Source of the DNA: Rhynchospora pubera
Lineage: Eukaryota > Streptophyta > Magnoliopsida > Poales > Cyperaceae
Direction: 5' to 3'
DNA length: 64,000 bases
Assembly: GCA_028095005.1 (NCBI GenBank)
Contig: CM051463.1
Span: 5,254,295-5,318,294, forward strand
Below are positions 39,717 to 54,000 of this stretch, piece after piece. The stretch's first letter is position 1; the number at the start of each line of letters is the position of its first letter. The notes under the pieces are model-generated. The model saw only the letters and a program-made list of their open reading frames with translations. It searched no databases and was not told the origin of the DNA. A program made the position numbers and the translations under genes.

Positions 39717-42700
39717 TCAAGTTGGAGCATGAAGATCTCGAATGCCCAACTTGCTGAGCAAATATTGAAATTGTCTCTTGCCAAGTGCTTTTGTGAAGAT
39801 GTCCGCCAATTGCTCTGTAGTTCGGACATGTGAAGTAGTGATGTGTCCAGCACGAATGCTATCTCTTACGTAATGACAATCCACCTCAATGTGTTTGGTA
39901 CGCTCATGAAAAACTGGATTAGATGCAATGTGAATAGCAGCTTGACTATCACAAAATAACTTCATGGGTTGTGTATGTGACACACCAAGAAATTGAAGAA
40001 GAGACTTGAGCCATGTCAACTCACAAGCGGTGGTCGCCATTGAGCGATATTCTGCTTCAGCCGAGGATCTAAAGACGGTGTGTTGCTTTTTGGTTTTCCA
40101 AGAGATAGGTGATTGCCCCAACATCACAAAATACCCGGTTAATGAGCGTCTAGTCAATGGACAGCTCGCCCAATCCGAGTCACAATAGGCATACAAGCGA
40201 AGGTCACTATCAGCACGAAGCACAACACCTTGTCCTGGATTTCCTTTCAAATACCGCAGGACTCTAATAGCGGCATCATAATGTGCTTGGAGGGGAGCCT
40301 GCATAAACTGTGCCAACACATGCACCGAATAACACAGTTCAGGTCTTGTGATCGTCAAGTAGATTAGACGCCCCACAATTCTCCTGTACCGCTCAGGATC
40401 ATCCATAGGTGGGCCAATTGCATTCAACAATTGATGATTTTGTTCAATAGGAAAAGCTGCAGGTTTAGCACCAAGAAGCCCACTTTCAGCCAAAATATCA
40501 AGTGTATATTTGCGCTGGCATAAGAATAAACCCTCTGGCCCACGCGTTATCTCTATGCCAAGAAAATACTTAAGAGCTCCTAGGTCTTTCATGTGAAAAG
40601 TACTGCTCAAGTACTGTTTAAATCCTTTGAGAGCTTCTGAGTTGTTCCCAGCAATAACCAAATCATCAACATACACGAGAATGGCAAGAAATACATCACC
40701 TTTGGTGTAGGAAAACAATGAATAATCAGCTTTTGATTGAACAAAACCATAGAATAGCAAGGCTGCACTTAGCTTAGAGAACCACATTCGCGGAGCTTGA
40801 CGCAATCCATAAAGAGATTTCCTTAATCGGCACACCTTGCCGGGTTGAGAAGAATTGAACCCTGGCGGTAGACGCATATAGACCTCTTCATTCAAATCTC
40901 CATGCAAGAATGCATTATGTACATCCATTTGATGCAACTCCCATCCTTTTGCAATAGACACAGCCAAGAAGGTTCTCACACTAACCATCTTTGCAACAGG
41001 AGCAAAAGTTTCAGTATAATCAATTCCCTCTATTTGACGGTTACCAAGAACCACCAGCCGTGCCTTGTATCGCTCAATGCTCCCATCTGAGTTATACTTG
41101 ATACGATACACCCATTTGCATCCAATTGCAGTCTTTGTTGGAGGTAAATCTTCTACAGTCCATGTCCTATTACGCTCCAATGCATCTATTTCTGCTTGCA
41201 TCGCATTTCTCCAATTAACATCTTTTACGGCTTCCCCAAAGTGTTGTGGTTCTCTTCCTGCTGTAACTGCATTTAGAAAAATTCTATGTGCCACAGAAAA
41301 TTTGTTATAATTCAAATAATGAGCTATTGGATAGAGGCTACCTGAGGAGTCGACTGTTGTGGGGTGAGCTTTAGATGGGTCACAAAATGCTGTATAACAC
41401 ATGTAGTCTTGAAGATGAGCAGGAGGCTTGCGAGATCGTGGAACACGACCAGTCAAGTTCGATGCAGGTGCACTATGTCCGGGTGCCTCCTGACCCGATG
41501 CACCTGCACTCAGTTCGGGCGCATTCTGACCCGATGCACCCGCACTCAGTTCGGGCGCATTCTGACCCGATGCACCCACACTCAGTTCGGATGCACTATC
41601 TTCCGATGCACCTGCACTCTCATCGGGTGCATTCGTACCCAATGCACCTGTATTCTGATCTACTGCATAATCCAGTTCACTTAATACTGCAGGTGAACCA
41701 TGTCCTGGTGTACTCCCCCTCACTTGCTTAAAGGGAAACTCATTTTCACAAAACACTACATCACGTGTAACAACAAATTTCTTTGTCTCTAAATCATAGA
41801 CACGCCAGCCTTTCTTTCCAAAAGGATATCCAATAAACACACATTTTCTACTTCTACTATCAAATTTATCAGATATCCCAGACTTGTGAGTATAACACAA
41901 GCAACCAAATATGCGAACTGCAGCATAAGATGGTTGTTTTCCAAACAACATTTCATAAGGAGTTTTATTTTGTAGCAAAGGAGTGGGTGTTCTATTAATG
42001 AGGAATGCAGCTGTGAGGATGCATTCACCCCAAAATTCAAGTGGAAGGTTTGATTGAAACCTCAATGCTCTTGCTACATTAAGAATGTGTCTATGTTTTC
42101 TTTCCACTCTTCCATTTTGTTGTGGAGTTCTTACACATGAGGTTTGATGTAAAATTCCATTTGCAGCATAAAACTTCAACATGAGTCCAGATTTGAACTC
42201 GGTCCCATTATCACTCCTAACACATTTTACAGTTTTACAAAATTGTGTTTGAACCATTTTGCAAAAAGACTGGATCAAGCCAGCAACCTCACTCTTTTCA
42301 GCCATCAAATACACCCACACAGCTCGAGTAAAGTCATCAACGATAGTAAGAAAATAATGAGCACCACAATGAGAGGCAACACGATATGCACCCCAAATAT
42401 CACAATGTATTAATTCAAAAGGCTCACTTGTCTTATTCAAACTAACAGGAAAAGCAATTCTACTTTGTTTAGAACACATACAAATGTCACACACACCAGT
42501 TTTCATATCACTACCACCCTTAACACCTGGAAAAAGACAAGTTATCTGACTTGAAGGATGACCCATTCGCCGATGCCACAGTTCATAGGTTGTCTCCTTG
42601 CTTGTATGGAAAACTTGAGTCGGTGCCAAAGGATGATAGTAGTAGACCCCATCTCTTAGCTCACCCACACCAATCGGCATCCTCATATTGCGGTCCTGAA

Positions 42701-44174
42701 TGACACATAGCTCATTAGTGAATACAACAAAACAATCATTATCTGAAATAAGTTTACTAAGTGAGATAAGATTGCAATTCAAAGTTGGCACATATAGAAC
42801 TTTTCTTAGAGTGAGTGTTCCTTGTAGAACTACTTGTCCTTCATGCTTAGCCATGGTTTGAGTGCCGTTTGGAAGTCCAACCGATGAAGGTGCAATATCA
42901 TGAACACTTTGTAAGCATTCATAGTTTCCAGTCATGTGATGGGATGCGCCACTGTCCAATATCCAATTTAGGTTAAGTGACTTACCATGCAACTTTTCAG
43001 TTGATGCACCTGCACTGTAGGATGCACTTGCATTGGAATTGGTTAAAATGGCCATAATTTGCTGCATCTGCACATCAGAAAGTCCAGGTATGGAAACTTG
43101 TGGCTCATGCTTCTTCTCTGCTCCATGGGATGCACCCGCACTCGCACCGCAGGATGCACCCGCACTGTAGGATGCACCCGCATTGAAGCTGCCCTGAACC
43201 GCATTAGCATGCACGTGTCCACGACCCCTTGCACCTCTACCACCACCGCGTCCACCACGGCCTGTACGACCTCCACGGCCCCAACCTTCAGGATATCCAA
43301 TCAATTCATAGCATCGAGACACTTCATGTCCCATTTTTCCACAATGGGTACAACTCGGGCGATCCACCAACCCGACCTTGGCTGGTTTAGGCCCGCCTTG
43401 TGAATCAAGGAAACCAACCGCTTGCACAGCGAAGCCAACCGCTTCACCTCTTTCTTCTCGTCCACGGGCTACAGATCTATGACGCTCTTCTTGAATTACC
43501 ATTGAGTAAACCTTGTTGAGTGTTGGAAGCGGTTCCATGCCGAGTATGCTTGACCGCACTGTTCCAAACACCGAGTCGTCGAGCCCCATGAGAAATTGGT
43601 GAATCTTTTCTTCTTCTCTTTCCTTAACAAACTCAGCAGCCGCATTGCAAGTACATCCCTTGCACTTACAAACTGGCACACGAGAGTAGCTACTGAGTTC
43701 ATCCCACATACCTTTGAGGCGTGTATAGTAAGATACAACGCTTTGACCTTGCTGTTTTGCCGCAGCTATATCGGCTTTTAACTGATGAATGCGAGGTCCG
43801 TTACCAATGGAAAAACGTTCTCGCAAATCATCCCAAAGTTCTTTGGCTGTCTCCATGTATGCAATGCTTGGTTGAAGCGTGGAATCAATAGAGTTAAACA
43901 ACCAAGAGACCAACATAGAGTTGCAACTTTCCCACAAATTCGCCTCTGGTCCAGCAGCGGGTTTGATGATAGAACCATTGACGAAGCCAAGTTTATTTTT
44001 GGCTCGAAGGGCATTCTTCATCGCTTTCTCCCACAGGTCGTAGTTGTCGCCTTTCAAAACACAAGAGCTAATCATGGTCCCTGGATTCTCTGATGAACTG
44101 AGATAGAACGGAGAAGTGCTATCAATAACTTTCTTCGTTGCAGTATCATCAGTTTTGTTATCATCTTTGGCCAT
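39717..44174 (-). CDS. Copia gag-pol polyprotein
   Basis: Single frame of 1,485 residues from ATG 44174 (MAKDDNKT); the frame also extends upstream through the primer-binding site without an ATG. Order: Copia-type gag N-terminus (NPGTM..LKGDNYDLWEKAM), zinc knuckle CTHCGKMGHEVSRC (about 275-288), Gly/Arg-rich stretch, protease DSGAS (about 407), pre-integrase ELWHRRMGH, integrase (HCDIWG, RSDNGTEF, GRVERKH), reverse transcriptase (QMDVHNAFLHGDL, YVDDLVIAG), RNase H (CDSDWASCP, SSAEAEY). This protease-integrase-RT-RNase H order defines Ty1/Copia. Two stretches are rich in SAGAS-type repeats, one after the knuckle and one between integrase and RT. The lineage is perhaps Ale/Retrofit-like (inference). 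Confidence 0.96.
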   Translation of the reverse strand: MAKDDNKTDDTATKKVIDSTSPFYLSSSENPGTMISSCVLKGDNYDLWEKAMKNALRAKNKLGFVNGSIIKPAAGPEANLWESCNSMLVSWLFNSIDSTLQPSIAYMETAKELWDDLRERFSIGNGPRIHQLKADIAAAKQQGQSVVSYYTRLKGMWDELSSYSRVPVCKCKGCTCNAAAEFVKEREEEKIHQFLMGLDDSVFGTVRSSILGMEPLPTLNKVYSMVIQEERHRSVARGREERGEAVGFAVQAVGFLDSQGGPKPAKVGLVDRPSCTHCGKMGHEVSRCYELIGYPEGWGRGGRTGRGGRGGGRGARGRGHVHANAVQGSFNAGASYSAGASCGASAGASHGAEKKHEPQVSIPGLSDVQMQQIMAILTNSNASASYSAGASTEKLHGKSLNLNWILDSGASHHMTGNYECLQSVHDIAPSSVGLPNGTQTMAKHEGQVVLQGTLTLRKVLYVPTLNCNLISLSKLISDNDCFVVFTNELCVIQDRNMRMPIGVGELRDGVYYYHPLAPTQVFHTSKETTYELWHRRMGHPSSQITCLFPGVKGGSDMKTGVCDICMCSKQSRIAFPVSLNKTSEPFELIHCDIWGAYRVASHCGAHYFLTIVDDFTRAVWVYLMAEKSEVAGLIQSFCKMVQTQFCKTVKCVRSDNGTEFKSGLMLKFYAANGILHQTSCVRTPQQNGRVERKHRHILNVARALRFQSNLPLEFWGECILTAAFLINRTPTPLLQNKTPYEMLFGKQPSYAAVRIFGCLCYTHKSGISDKFDSRSRKCVFIGYPFGKKGWRVYDLETKKFVVTRDVVFCENEFPFKQVRGSTPGHGSPAVLSELDYAVDQNTGALGTNAPDESAGASEDSASELSVGASGQNAPELSAGASGQNAPELSAGASGQEAPGHSAPASNLTGRVPRSRKPPAHLQDYMCYTAFCDPSKAHPTTVDSSGSLYPIAHYLNYNKFSVAHRIFLNAVTAGREPQHFGEAVKDVNWRNAMQAEIDALERNRTWTVEDLPPTKTAIGCKWVYRIKYNSDGSIERYKARLVVLGNRQIEGIDYTETFAPVAKMVSVRTFLAVSIAKGWELHQMDVHNAFLHGDLNEEVYMRLPPGFNSSQPGKVCRLRKSLYGLRQAPRMWFSKLSAALLFYGFVQSKADYSLFSYTKGDVFLAILVYVDDLVIAGNNSEALKGFKQYLSSTFHMKDLGALKYFLGIEITRGPEGLFLCQRKYTLDILAESGLLGAKPAAFPIEQNHQLLNAIGPPMDDPERYRRIVGRLIYLTITRPELCYSVHVLAQFMQAPLQAHYDAAIRVLRYLKGNPGQGVVLRADSDLRLYAYCDSDWASCPLTRRSLTGYFVMLGQSPISWKTKKQHTVFRSSAEAEYRSMATTACELTWLKSLLQFLGVSHTQPMKLFCDSQAAIHIASNPVFHERTKHIEVDCHYVRDSIRAGHITTSHVRTTEQLADIFTKALGKRQFQYLLSKLGIRDLHAPT

Positions 44175-44202
44175 GGTGTTTTTAGGGTTTCTTCTCAACC
44201 TA

Positions 44203-44216
44203 TGGCTCTGGTACCA
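44203..44216 (-). other. Copia primer-binding site
   Basis: TGGTACCAGAGCC directly follows the 5' LTR on the minus strand and matches the 3' end of plant initiator-Met tRNA except at one base (usual TGGTATCAGAGCC). Confidence 0.85.
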
Positions 44217-44419
44217 TGACAATTTTAGGATAAAAATTCTGCTTGTATTTTATTTCTTCTCCCTTGAACATATACAGATTGAGAGATACAATTAAAAGGA
44301 AACAAATCAAAACAGAATCTAGAAAACTATCCTAAACAATTCTATAAATCTAATCAAATCTAATCATAAACATTCTATACTTGACATATATGACATATAC
44401 ACAAACATATATCGTCACA
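44217..44419 (-). repeat. Copia 5' LTR
   Basis: 203 bp. Carries the element's own promoter and lies upstream of SCPL 2 in opposite orientation, with its outer edge about 140 bp from the SCPL 2 TATA box. Confidence 0.96.
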
Positions 44420-44545
44420 TGTATTTCTTTTAATCATTCTAATATAACAGGGGATGTCTTCTAATCCACAAGCTTTCTTTAGGGATCAGTTCTGTTAGCT
44501 AGACTTCTTTGAAAGGTCTCTGTTTGTTTCTCTAAATAAAGGTAA

Positions 44546-48616
<4,071 letters not shown>

Positions 48617-49271
48617 TTCAATTGATCACAATGGTCACGTTTTGATATTGGAATTACTTTTCTCCTTATGTTTTATGAAAGGTTCCTATCTTTTATCTTA
48701 CGTTGACCAATGCATATGAGTTGTTGATGAGCAGAGTGTAGTTAAAGTGCCAGTTAATTATTAACAGGTACGTTACAAGACTAGCCTATTGTTAGTTTGC
48801 TACAAATAGAAAATCCATGATAACTGTTGGTAAAACTTTATTGTTGACTGTACGTCTGGCTATTGTTCAATTTTGTCATTCTGAGGTGATTCATATTACA
48901 GGGACGGATGATAAAAAATATATATTTGGAATTATTTTATGAGAATCTATCTTATTAGAATAAAGGACGTACCGATTCATGTATGTTTGTGAAAATCATT
49001 GCATGGACAATCATATTCGTATAGTAAATTCTATATGAGAAGTTATGAATCGAAAAAGCAAAAACAAATAGTGCTTTTTTAACAAACTATATTTGGTGAT
49101 AAAGAAGAAACTTACCTCAGATTTTTCTTTGAAAGGTTTTGTTGCCAGATTTCAACTCGACCATGGTAGGTGGGCCATGTACACATAAATTTTGGGTTTG
49201 GGATAGCCTGATAAGATTTGGGCTGGGCCGGTTGGGTTGGGTGTCTTTGACTTAAAGATCGAATTGACCAA
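48617..49271. other. SCPL 2 3' flank
   Basis: AT-rich sequence with no gene. The last 100 bp (GGGCTGGGCCGGTTGGGTTGGG) are GC-richer and may be an hAT-type fragment; not assigned. Confidence 0.4.
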
Positions 49272-50449
49272 TCTCACATCCCGAAAATTTTAAAATAATA
49301 TTAAATTAATATTATATATTAAAAATAATATCAATATAATAATATTTTTTTAATAGTATCACAAGATCGGAATCTGAGATTCCGACTGCAATTACGGAAT
49401 CCGGGATACCGATCTTAGTCTTAGCTTTAAATATTAGAAATAATATTTAATTAATTTATTTAATTAAATATAAATTAAATTAAATATAAATTTAATTAAT
49501 TTATTTAATACATATAAAAATTATTTTGTGGCTATTACAATTTAGTTCGAGGCAAATTAGAGACGCATTTGAATCATCTTTCAACTTTCGAGTCATTGTG
49601 AGAGGAATAGAGGACGTGCATGCCTATGGAGGACATCGAAACTTCATGAAATAAGAGATATTTGAGTAAGGACATGAGACAAAGAGGAATAAATAATGAT
49701 AAACAGGTGGGTTGAACTATACACGGGTTTACTAGTACAAAATCCGCAATCCAACCCGAAGTATCGGGTTTATCAAACTTAGAACCCGTACCCAACCTAA
49801 CATCATGCTAACCCGGTAAAAAACAGTTCGGGTCGGGTGGGTTGAACGGATTCACAGTTTTTTTGTACACCCCTACATGCGTGAGAAGGGCGGGAGACTT
49901 CACGCATGATAATCTAACGGCTGAAGTTATTGCCAACTGTATCAGAAATGCATTAAAGAAAGATGTCGGTATTTACTTACCGGGCGTGAAATCTCTATTG
50001 GAAAAAGAATACCCGAATGTGGTACCCACTTATAACAAGATTTGGCATGGGCGAGAGAGTGAGCAATCAAACATCTTTTCGGATCGTGGGAAGATTCGTA
50101 CAACAAACTCTCGAGTCTTTTATTGGCTATACAGATGACGACACCTGAGACGCAGATCAAATGGTTGTTTAAAAATTTATAATTTTAATGTAAATTAATT
50201 AAAAAAAATTTATAACTTAATTATTCATTTTTTAATTAAATAAAATAATTATTTATATTTTAATTGAATTTATATTTAATTAAATAAATTAATTAAATAT
50301 TATTTTTAATATTTAAATGAGTAGTTAGCTAAGATCGGAATCCCGAATTCCGATCTTGTGATACTATTTAAAAAATATTATTATATTAATATTATTTTTA
50401 ATATATTATATTAATTTAATATTATTTTTAAATTTTTCGGTCACACATC
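49272..50449. mobile_element. degenerate MULE with long inverted ends
   Basis: Body 49281-50440 (1,160 bp) with inverted ends of about 230 bp, very AT-rich except for a shared block with CACAAGATCGGAAT and CCGATCTTAG. Flanking 9-mers TCTCACATC (49272-49280) and TCACACATC (50441-50449) differ at one base, as expected for an ageing 9-bp MULE duplication. A frameshifted transposase remnant lies inside. Confidence 0.85.
49876..50165 (+). pseudogene. MULE transposase N-terminal remnant
   Basis: The frame reads LTAEVIANCIRNALKKDVGI, then LEKEYPNVVPTYNKIWHGRE, the pattern of the N-terminal part of plant MuDR-type transposases. Near 50083 the frame shifts: the following motif continues in another frame as GSWEDSYNKLSSLLLAIQ with TPETQIKW. 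Only about 90 residues remain; the catalytic DDE core and zinc finger are missing, so it cannot encode an active transposase. Confidence 0.75.
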
Positions 50450-51096
50450 AAGGCACGTAACGTAGGGATAGCCTGATATTGTTCAAATTTTGGATCAAGT
50501 CGATCCAGTCAACGAAACTTTTTTTTTGTTTTTTTTTTTTTTTTTTGAGAATTTGTATGGAAAGGGTCTTCTGTTATTGTTAACAGAACACAAATAAAAA
50601 AACAGAACACAAATAAATTCTCTTTGCAAATTACGTTGAACCTTAGACAAATTAAACACATCCTCATTTAAAATGTTGAAAGAAAAAGACGATGCATAAA
50701 TAGTTTGATTTAGATAAATAGAGAGACAAAGGTTGAGAGAGAGAGAGAGTGCATGAACGGGGGAGAGAAAAATAAATAAATAATAAAATATTCATGGACT
50801 CGATATTGGTGTAATTATTTGTTTCGGTTACTAACATGGCCTAAATCAGGCAGTACAAAAGTCAACGCACACAACATACATCACACTGCACATAAATTAC
50901 ACACACATGATTCACAATTAAATAGCAACTCGAAATAAGAACAGACATAATTATTTTTTCTTAATTAAGAAATCGGCAGCGGCTGCCAAATGGAGGACAA
51001 ACAAAATTATTGGAGATACGTCAGGCATGCAAGCTCATATATATTATTTGGCAAATCATCTTTATGAACTTATACAGAGGACAATTCTAACGTCAA
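50450..51096. other. 3' flank of peptide gene 1
   Basis: AT-rich with a long T-run near 50521-50546. No coding feature; should include the peptide gene 1 3' UTR. Confidence 0.4.
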
Positions 51097-54000
51097 TCAA
51101 GGGCTCTTTTGACGACACCAACACTCTGGCTCGCAGGTCGGATCACAAAGCAGATGTCGCCGGAACTTCAGTTTCAATGCTATTTTTTCATTCTCCTGAT
51201 ATCAGTAAACCGAAATCACGTAAACAGAAGCAATTATTTTCTTGATATCAATCATTTACTTTTCAAAACATTGCTGCAAATTATCTCGCACAAACCATCC
51301 CTGTTCAATCCTTCAGCCAACTGTACCATGACAATTTACCCATGGATCACTGATTCGTGATCGGAACATGCTCCAAAGCGTACGTACGTGATAAGTCAAA
51401 GCCCAGTCCATTCTTTAAAAAAACAAAAGTGCCAAAATTCAATGCAAAGTGATCCATGATCTGATGTTTTTTGAAGTTCGACTGAATCAAGACCTACGTT
51501 ATACGGTTATGCCGTACCGGATATCAGAAAAATACTAGGCAAACAGTGATATCCGGTATTATGAGACAATATGGCAAATTTCAAACAATACCAGAAAATA
51601 TCAGATTTTGGTTGTCTGACCGGTATGGTATTAAAAACACTACTTATATACTTATATATTTGCTACTTTTTAACTCGACAAAAACTTCTAGACTAAAATT
51701 CAAACTCGAAACTGACCGGTCCTAAATATTCAAAAAGTTACACAATTCAAATACAACTTTATCTTACACAATTTATGATTCAATAATTCTGAGCTGATTC
51801 ACTATAAGAAAGATGGTTTTTACATAGATTTTTATTGTTAGACTTTTTTATTTATGTTCACTACAACAAAAACGATTTTTAGCACCGCCACATTAACACC
51901 CGTTTTTAAGAAAATCGGTTCTAAAAATATGCAGTGGCAATTTCGTAATTGTCAGAATACCTTGTTAGGACCGGTTTTTTAAAAAAACCGGTTCTAAAGA
52001 GTTGCAGGAAAAAAGAAGAAAATACGATTTCTCTTTAGAACCGGTTTTTCTAAAAAACCGGTCTTAAAAATAAAAATTTTAGGACCGGTTTTTTAAAAAA
52101 ACCGGTTTTAAAGGAAAACTGTATTTTCTTTTTTTTATCGGAACTTTTTAGAACCGGTTTTTCTATAAAAACCGGTCCAAAAGATATAACATGGATTTGA
52201 ATTTACTACAAAGTACATAACTTGTTAGTGGAGCAACAATAAGTACAATTATAAGTTTTTTTATTTTATCGTTATATGACAAGGACAACAGATATTTTTA
52301 ATTGTTATATAATTAGAACTACTAATATATGTATGCATATTTCTTTCTTCAATTGTTCGACTGGATAAGAATCTTAATTGTAGCAATTAACCTTGATGGT
52401 TGCAAATAAGTTAAAGTTTACTCAAAATTAAAAGAAAGAAACCTTAATACAAACCATTTTGACATTAAAAGAAATTGAGAAAAAGAGAACAATATATATG
52501 ACACGTAATGGTACGAGTTCAATTTTTTGTCCAAGAAAGCTTTACTGAATAGTCTGAATTACTATTAGACAATAATCACATCTTAATATAAAATATACTA
52601 GATGAGGGGATGCGGCTTCTCCCCAACTTGATAAACTTTGATGGTTAAATCTGTCAATATATACAGAAATATATATTTCTAATATATCTATTTTATATCT
52701 ACTTTATATATAGAGAACTATCTTAGATGATTGGTACAACTATTTTTAATATATTTAACCAAAAAAATATTTTAAATTAAAAGCCAATGCAGTCACAGCT
52801 TTTAATTAAGAAGGGTAAACTTCTAAAATATATTCAGATTGATCGATCAACGAAAATTGGAGGGCTCAGATTGCATGTCGTATGAGGAGATAATTTTTTT
52901 CTATAGATTAGGCATGAACTACCTTAGACTTCCAAATATATTTAATTTTTAAATTATTTTTAATTTATATAAATAACAGTGTTTTATATTATTTTTAATT
53001 TATATAAATAACAGTGTAAAAAAATTGACCACATTTTAAATTTTAAAATGCTGCCACGGGTTTTAATTTATATCTTAAATTCTCTATAGACATAGATCTA
53101 ATTTCACTCAAATTGAATTATTGCGAAAAATAATATACATGGTTCCCTGCCATATACACAGTAATACATTATTTCATTAATTTTGATAAGTTTGACGAAA
53201 TAAATTGAATTATTCTAAATCCAAAAAAAACATAGCGCATTCGCTGCAACTTCCATGTCTAGTTTTATTTTTAATTTTAAAATCTGGATTCTAAAAATAA
53301 ATTCTAAATTTTATTGACCAAAAGAGAGTAGAAAATATATATGCATATATATAGTGATCAAATCAAAGTGTCTTAATTATTGGGATCACTCAAATTGGAA
53401 GTTTGAAATTGTACATACGTCATTTATATTAATTGACGTGCTCTTTTATGACTCTTCATTCGTAAAAACAGTTGCTGAATATAATTATTTTAATAGTTCG
53501 AAACTAATTAGGTTGAAAATTTTGTAAAAAAAAAGGTTTTTAATAAAAAACTATAAATTAAATATAAGATTTGATTTTCAAAAAGATTTCGTTGCGATTA
53601 ATGTGCGATAAAAAAATATAAAATAAACAAGTTACCACTTCTTGGAGACCAAATAGTAAAAAAAAATTAGACCGAATGTTACATTTTTTTTCAAAATTTT
53701 AAATTATTTTGTTTAGGGTCCAAAACCAGCTAGATTAAGAATTTTATGAAATTCAAATTAAATAGTAAAAAAATATAAAATTTGGTCGGAGATTTCATTA
53801 CGGAGAACAAATTGAATTGTTCAAATTAGTCGTTATAATCTCAAAATTTAAGATCTAACATGAGCTCAAGTGCCAAACACGCTTGGCTCTATCATTATTA
53901 AAATAATAATAGTCACTTATTGGATACTAAATATATAATTAAAATTAACGCACACATCAATTTTTTTTTCCAAAAAAAAAAAGCAATTAACCATATACTT

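Larger units (their letters stand above)
39501..44424 (-). mobile_element. intact Ty1/Copia retrotransposon
   Basis: Element 39506-44419 (4,914 bp) in minus orientation, flanked by the exact 5-bp duplication TGTAT (39501-39505, 44420-44424). LTRs are 203-204 bp, begin TGTGACGATATATG and end TTGTCA in element orientation. By eye they differ only by one A in an A-run. Next to the 5' LTR is TGGTACCAGAGCC, one base off the usual initiator-Met-tRNA primer site; before the 3' LTR is the polypurine tract TTGAGGGGGAG. With one uninterrupted polyprotein, all parts for autonomous movement appear present. The insertion looks very recent. Confidence 0.97.

Noticed and set aside
41364..41731. Cys- and His-rich frames antisense to Copia pol
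   Set aside because: They are complements of the SAGAS-type repeats.
44175..44222. Copia reading frame starting at 44222
   Set aside because: Begins with TTG at the LTR edge and covers the primer-binding site; the first ATG is at 44174.
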